A stretch of DNA of 64,000 bases from Epiperipatus broadwayi (taxonomy: Eukaryota > Onychophora > Udeonychophora > Euonychophora > Peripatidae), in contig JAQFVV010006232.1 in assembly GCA_028023455.1 (NCBI GenBank), positions 1,126,008 through 1,190,007 of the forward strand, read 5' to 3'. The notes beneath the pieces are model-generated. The model saw only the letters and a program-made list of their open reading frames with translations. It had not been told where the DNA came from and ran no database searches. Positions 58,354-64,000 of the stretch are shown here, piece after piece (position 1 is the stretch's first letter; each line of letters begins with the position of its first letter). The position numbers were made by a program, and so were the translations under genes.

Positions 58354-61300
58354 ATTTAAAATTTAAAATGGGTGAGCTTTTGTATCTATAAGTATTTAAT
58401 TAATGATCCTGATTGGTTTAATACAGAGTGACAGCTGTGATCTTGAAGCTAAAATTTTTGTGATAGAATCCCAATTGATAATATTTTTTTAAAAATCTCC
58501 CTTTGGTCAACTGAACAAAATTGTGATACTGAATCTATCATTTTGTTTGCTGAAGATAATTTAACACCCTAATTAAGAGACTATACAATAATTATCTAAT
58601 TAAATAAAGAACCCCCATAGTATGTTGGTTAGTAAAAGTGCTTTTTCTCACAATAAATTATAGTTTAAACCTGGGTCAGATAAATTTTGAGTTTTCTAAG
58701 ATGTTCATGTTTTTTTTCACTTATAATTTTACAGCCAACCTTGCAAGTCGTGCATTTATTAAATGGAATATACATATGTGGATATTATAACTGGTTTCAA
58801 AATTTTTTTTCTTTGTTACCCTCATCTTTAGATAATTGCAATTGTTTCATTAGGAAGTAAATACGAAACTTATTATTAGATCAAATAATTTTTAGACATA
58901 TACACAGAAAGTTTCAGTTTACAAATTGTGTATAAAGCCACAACTGTATTTACTGAAAATATTTCTTTTATAATATTTATTTTAAAATATACATTAAATA
59001 AATGATAATATTTTGAGGACAAAATTGCCTATTACCTTGGAGACTGAATTTTTAAAAGTATTTGGTCTTAAGATTTTGAAAACATTTCTTTGGCATTGAG
59101 TGGCATTCCTTTGCAGAAAATACTATATTCTGATTAAACAAGAATCATGTACATTTTTCATGCAATGTTGAATGGATTATATTCTGAAAATTGATTCAAT
59201 CAACTGTTAATATCATATCTGCTTGGAATTTGTCTATATCATTCTGTATATTGTCAGCTATGATAATAGACACAGTGTGGTAGAATCAACATATAATTCT
59301 TACAATATCTTAATGCACTGCCTAATAATAAAAAAAATATAATTTATCATAGATCTTAAAATTAATGAGAGAGATTACAAATTCTTATTGATATGACAAA
59401 AAAGATGCCAAAATTCATTTGGGAGAATTCTATTTAGCTTATTACAAAGATAAAAGGAGAATCAGTTTTGCTAATTTTTTTTGTATATTTAAATATCAAG
59501 TCGTAATTAGGCTAATAATAAGCTGAATTAAAGAAAATGTTTTTTGCAAAAATAAATAATTGTATAAAATGTGTCATATAAAATGATAGTAAATTATAAG
59601 ATACTGTCATTACAGTTCACTGTAATAACAATATTTCAAAAGTAGTCATTTATAAAGTTATGGTCAGAGAGAAATTCCTTCTGATAAATAATAGATATAG
59701 TAACAATTTGGTTTTAGTAATAGAGAAACATAGAAATGGCAAAATGGCAAATGATAGACTAATTTGAGGCTTCAAATCATAAATTACAACAATCTACAAG
59801 ATGAAAATAATTACCAGAGCTAAAAAAAAGTTGAGGTATTTGAGAATGACTAGAGATTGAGAAATGATAACTTTAATTTTTTTTTTTAATTACAAGGTCT
59901 AGAGTTTGATGTACGTTTTATTGGTGAGTATATAGAATATATGGCAGATTTTTTCCTTAATTAAGTAATTAAAGAGAAAAAATTATACGAAAAAAGTCCA
60001 AACTATAATAAATACTTTAATTTGTTATTGATTTTTGTTAAGAGAAATATTTGCAAAACAAGTTTATTATGGTTGAAACGATTAGAGAATGCTAAAGATA
60101 AACTGCAAAGTTTTTTTTTAGATATTTTCATCAAATTAGAATTATACAAATTTCTGATTTAGATATTATAAATATGCATGATACTCAAAATTTTAATTTT
60201 CCAAATTTAGAAAAATAGATAGTGGTAAAATTTTACTGTCTTTTGGATCTTTTTAAAATGAATATTATGTTACAAGGCTATTAATAGGTTTCAATTGCAA
60301 ATCAATATATCCAATGATACTTTTGAATGACCCAACATGAATTGTAATGTTTGTAGAGCTAGAATAAGAATGTAATCAACAAATTCATTATGAGGCAGAC
60401 ATGAACCATAAAGGGATATTAACAAAGAGTTTATGTGTGTCAGCAAACTGGGCCATCACACTTCCTGAAAATATAAAAAACACTGCTCAGCTAATAATGA
60501 TTCTGATCTCCACTTTCCATCAGTTAATTATTTATTAGAAAATACAAGTTAATTTTATGAATAAAATATAATTTGGAACTAAAACTAAAAATCTATTTTG
60601 ATATTTGAATCAAAAGAATTCAAAAAACACTGGTGTGACATATGGACACATTAAATAATGCCATATCAAATGTAAATTCTTTTAATAAGCAATTAATAAA
60701 ATTATTCAAATAAAGTCAAAAAAGTAAAGTAATAAAAATAATTTCATAGCTACAAATTCCTGAGTATAGCTTGCATAATAAAATAATGGTAAACTTTGAA
60801 TAAAAAATCTAGTGCCAGCAATAACAATAATCTGATAAGAGTTGTTTTATTTTTTATTTATTAAAATCAAATATATAATTACATACACATATAAGTTAGT
60901 AATTTAAAAAGATAATATTTTAATTACTATTAAAGCCTAAATTACACATATTTATGCTACAATATCTAATTCTTAGATAACTTTCTCTTTTATAAAACAA
61001 ATGTAAAAGAAAAATACCCTTAATAATGTTTTAGCCTATTTATTTTACAATTATTTTTGTAATAATTCAAATATGACTATAAAATAAATTATAAAATTAT
61101 TTCATAAGAAGATAATATACATAAATAGTAATGTTTGCCTTATGTTAACAAGTAACTCTGTAGTTTTTGATGTTATTTCTTAATCAATAAATGTACAATG
61201 GATATCATAGGTATTATTGTGTACATCTGCATTGAAAAATTTCTTCTAGTATGTTTACATTTTTTTATACTACTGTAATTGAAACTGAATTATTATTTGA

Positions 61301-62390
61301 ATATTCCATTTGAAATCTTCTTTATATTTTAATTAAAGTATTATTTCTAATTATTCCAATGCAAGTTATTTTGGTTTATATTCTTTTTTTTATTGTACAA
61401 TAATATATAGCCAGTTAGAATATTTGATTTACAATATAAAATTCTAATTCATTTTTAAAAATTAATTCAACAATGAGTTAATAAAATTTTGATGATATTC
61501 CTTCGATAATTAAAAAGGCTGTGGTGAATTTCATTATTCAATTATAAACTTATTTGCTATGTGGATCAATTTTTCATTTTTAGTAAACTTATTTTTAAAA
61601 AAAATATTTACTCCAACATGTGATAATTTTTCAAGCATTTTTTTTTTACAGTCATAATAATGAACTTTATTTCTTTCAAATAATTATTTCATTTTGGACA
61701 ATACTTATTTAGCACTGCATTTTAATTATCACTAAAAGTATTAATATTGTGTTATAGTTTAGCATGTATAAAAAGAATTTTCAGATAAAAGTGTTATTTG
61801 TAATTTTCATATTTTTCTTTTAGGATAATACTTTATAGTTCTTTCTGTCATAATATAAAAAAAAACACACTGTATATTCCTTCATTTTTTAGAACAGTCC
61901 TGATATTGACCAATTATAATTTCTTAAAACCCAGCTAATTAAACATGAAACAATAATACATTGATGCCTTTATGTTATATTTCAAAAAGGCAAAATAATA
62001 TTTTGTAAAAAATAAAAATATATTTTGATACAGTTTATTAAAAATCAAAAAAATGAAGAGATTCACAATATTATTTGATTTTGTATCTTCATAAAAATAC
62101 AAAATAAATAACCAAAATCCATGTCTGCATGTATATTTAATCTTCTATCACTTATGTATTATTTTAAGGGTATTTATGTTGTTCACTATGGAATTAGAAA
62201 GCAACAAAAAATCATTAAATTTTTATTATTTAGACATGAACTGGTTATTGGAAAGCATTATTATGATTATGATTTATTACAGGTATGCCCATAATTCTTA
62301 CTTTTGCATGAGTGCATTATTTTTTTAAAAAAAAATATAAAACATAATTGTGACATGAGTACATTATAGACATTGATATATATTTAAGGG
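58354..62390. other. AT-rich sequence, no gene seen
   Basis: No reading frame over 60 codons, and no recognisable RNA or repeat. Confidence 0.45.
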
Positions 62391-62760
62391 TGACATCAAC
62401 AAACGATTTTGTTGTTCTATTATCAGATTTTAAATGGTATGGATGGCTGAAGGGTTGAAGGGTGCAGTAGATTGAAGTCTATCATTTAAAGTTTGAAGAT
62501 TTACTATCTTAGTATAAACCAAGACATAATTATATATTTGTGTAAAAAATAATATTCTGGGCCAACTGATTAGTGTTGATTCAGCACAAAATACATATAT
62601 TGGAGATCATTTAGTTTTTTCACATGTGTGTGGCCATGTGTATTGGTTGTACAAGATTGAGTAAATAGCTGAAGGAATCTTGAAAGTATGTGTTCAAATC
62701 CCCTTTAATTACATCTAAACTCCAAGTATATACATTATATTTGTATTCAAATATTATATA
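62391..62760 (+). mobile_element. Family S element, near full length
   Basis: Runs from GTGACATCAACAAACG through TATCAGATTTTAAATGGTAT, TTTAAAGTTTGAAGATTTAC, the hammerhead (62550-62611), a tRNA-like segment (A-box-like TGGCCATGTGTATTGG at about 62630 and B-box-like GTGTTCAAATCCCC at about 62689) and the terminal ACATTATATTTGTATTCAAA. It is the closest relative of the 19 kb copy. It is followed by an (AT)n(GT)n tract. Flanking duplications could not be resolved in the AT-rich flank. Confidence 0.75.
62550..62611 (+). ncRNA. Hammerhead ribozyme (type I), family S
   Basis: AATATTCTGGGCCAA; CTGATTA (one change from CTGATGA); helix II GTGTT-gattc-AGCAC (one G-U pair, otherwise paired); AAAA for GAAA; TACATATA as a minimal helix III plus the U-A cleavage position; TTGGAGATCATT closing helix I. 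The well-preserved GTGNT...AGCAC helix II reveals the ancestral pairing of the family. Confidence 0.7.
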
Positions 62761-64000
62761 TATATATATATGTGTGTGTGTGTAAATTAAATATTCGAAA
62801 ATGCTAAATAAAACTCAAATATAGTAAATACATACAACCCAATACTACAAAGTTTCAACAGAGCTAACTGTATTTAGAAGCACACAGTTTGAATCACACA
62901 ATATATTTTGCATGTTTCAGATTTTGTGATTTTAAATAATTTATATTTCTAAATAGGAGTCTTCTTGAAACATTCTAGCATTAGTTTGTATCATATATTA
63001 TCATCTTAATCTAGATTTAAACTCAGAATCATTATACTCCTTAAAATAAAACAAAACTATTGGCTTATTTTATTTTTCAATTGGTTTAAGAGGATCAATA
63101 AGTTATAATACTAATAAATAGTTATTGATAATTCATCATAATATGAGATAACGTTCATACATTTAAATGTAATTTTTCTTAACAGACAATATAACAAACT
63201 GTATATCATAATAAAGTTAATATTTGTTTTTATAATTATTTTAGTAAGTTTTTAAAAAAAATTATATAGTATATTGAATAAATAAGTTTAAAATGTATAT
63301 TTATATTTTATTTAAATTAAGAATTTTTTTAAAAAAGGGTATGTTAATTTGCAGATTTATTTTAGTTTATTTTATTTTTTATTATCTTAAAAGATACTGT
63401 TTATTTATTGCAAAATTTAGAAACATTTTATCTTATGATCACTGCTGCATTTCAGAAAAATTTTATTGAGAGAAATTTAACTCTTAAAACAGAGACAATA
63501 GCAGTGAAATATATTTAAATGAAACTATAAGAACAATATCGAACATAATGACTTAAGTATTTTGTCATTAAACAAAAGATATAAAAAGTTCATAATTTTA
63601 GATGGAGAGTTTCTCTTAAAATTTGACTTTCAATAAGCAAAATCAAGGTGTTATACATAATCTTAAAAGCTGAATTTTACTATAAAAATGAAAGCTAAAC
63701 AAAGAAAATAAACATTTTCTCCAAAAGACTTCAGTCTTCTCAGAGATCTATTAACATGATGGAGTAAAAATATCTCATTGTATAATGGTTTTCTAATATC
63801 ACAGGAATATAGGAATTCATGGAATACCCTTGGTAATGCAATGTATATCGGAAGTAAAATAACCACAGGATATAATTTAAAATTCATCAATCATTAAATA
63901 TGTGAGACTACGATTATATTAGTATAGAATATTAAAGGAGTAAATAATGCTATTATTCATATAAAATAGAAATATTAATGTCTCAATGTTTTATTGTGGA
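62761..64000. other. AT-rich sequence, no gene supported
   Basis: A short (GT)n tract occurs at about 62770-62783. The open frame at 63663-63890 (minus) shows no motif. No gene supported. Confidence 0.4.

Overview
This window looks like repeat-rich intergenic DNA from an AT-rich invertebrate animal genome. By eye it is about three quarters A+T. It contains decayed animal transposon families: an RTE-type non-LTR retrotransposon, ZBED/ZNF862-type hAT relics, a mariner relic, a (GATA)n-type microsatellite and tRNA-like repeats. I see no intact host protein-coding gene and no rRNA or true tRNA gene. The species cannot be placed from this window alone.

Layout: 0-3 kb holds a fragment of repeat family A and a minus-strand hAT relic. 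6.5-7 kb holds a mariner relic. 9.8-12.5 kb holds two foldback elements (families A and G). 14-19.6 kb holds a third inverted repeat, two copies of family S, one copy of repeat C and a small foldback. 21.7-25 kb holds an unexplained open stretch, two adjacent TIR elements and a fragment of family E. 27-33.7 kb is one hAT transposase pseudogene split by about 5 kb. 34-35.3 kb is a three-unit S array with an inverted member. 36.1 kb is an ATCT microsatellite. 39.2-42.5 kb is a near full-length but broken RTE element. 43.6-47.5 kb holds two B foldbacks, a hAT MITE, a diverged E copy and a 5'-truncated RTE copy. 49-54 kb holds two copies of a repeat with a coiled-coil gag-like reading frame. 57.4-58.4 kb is a large E foldback. 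62.4 kb is another S copy.

The main result is a set of palindromic or tandem elements (families A, B, E, G, S) that share an insertion signature. Six independent insertions are flanked by direct repeats of 12-15 bp (five perfect, one 12/13); a seventh has an 11 bp repeat. Most show one arm longer than the other. Families S and E, which look unrelated in sequence, each carry a recognisable type I hammerhead ribozyme: a CTGANGA core, helix II hairpin, GAAA, a tiny helix III, and closing helix I. This combination fits small non-autonomous Penelope-like elements or animal retrozymes. The families themselves and the shared architecture seem worth following up; A, B and G lack a convincing hammerhead and may use another mechanism.
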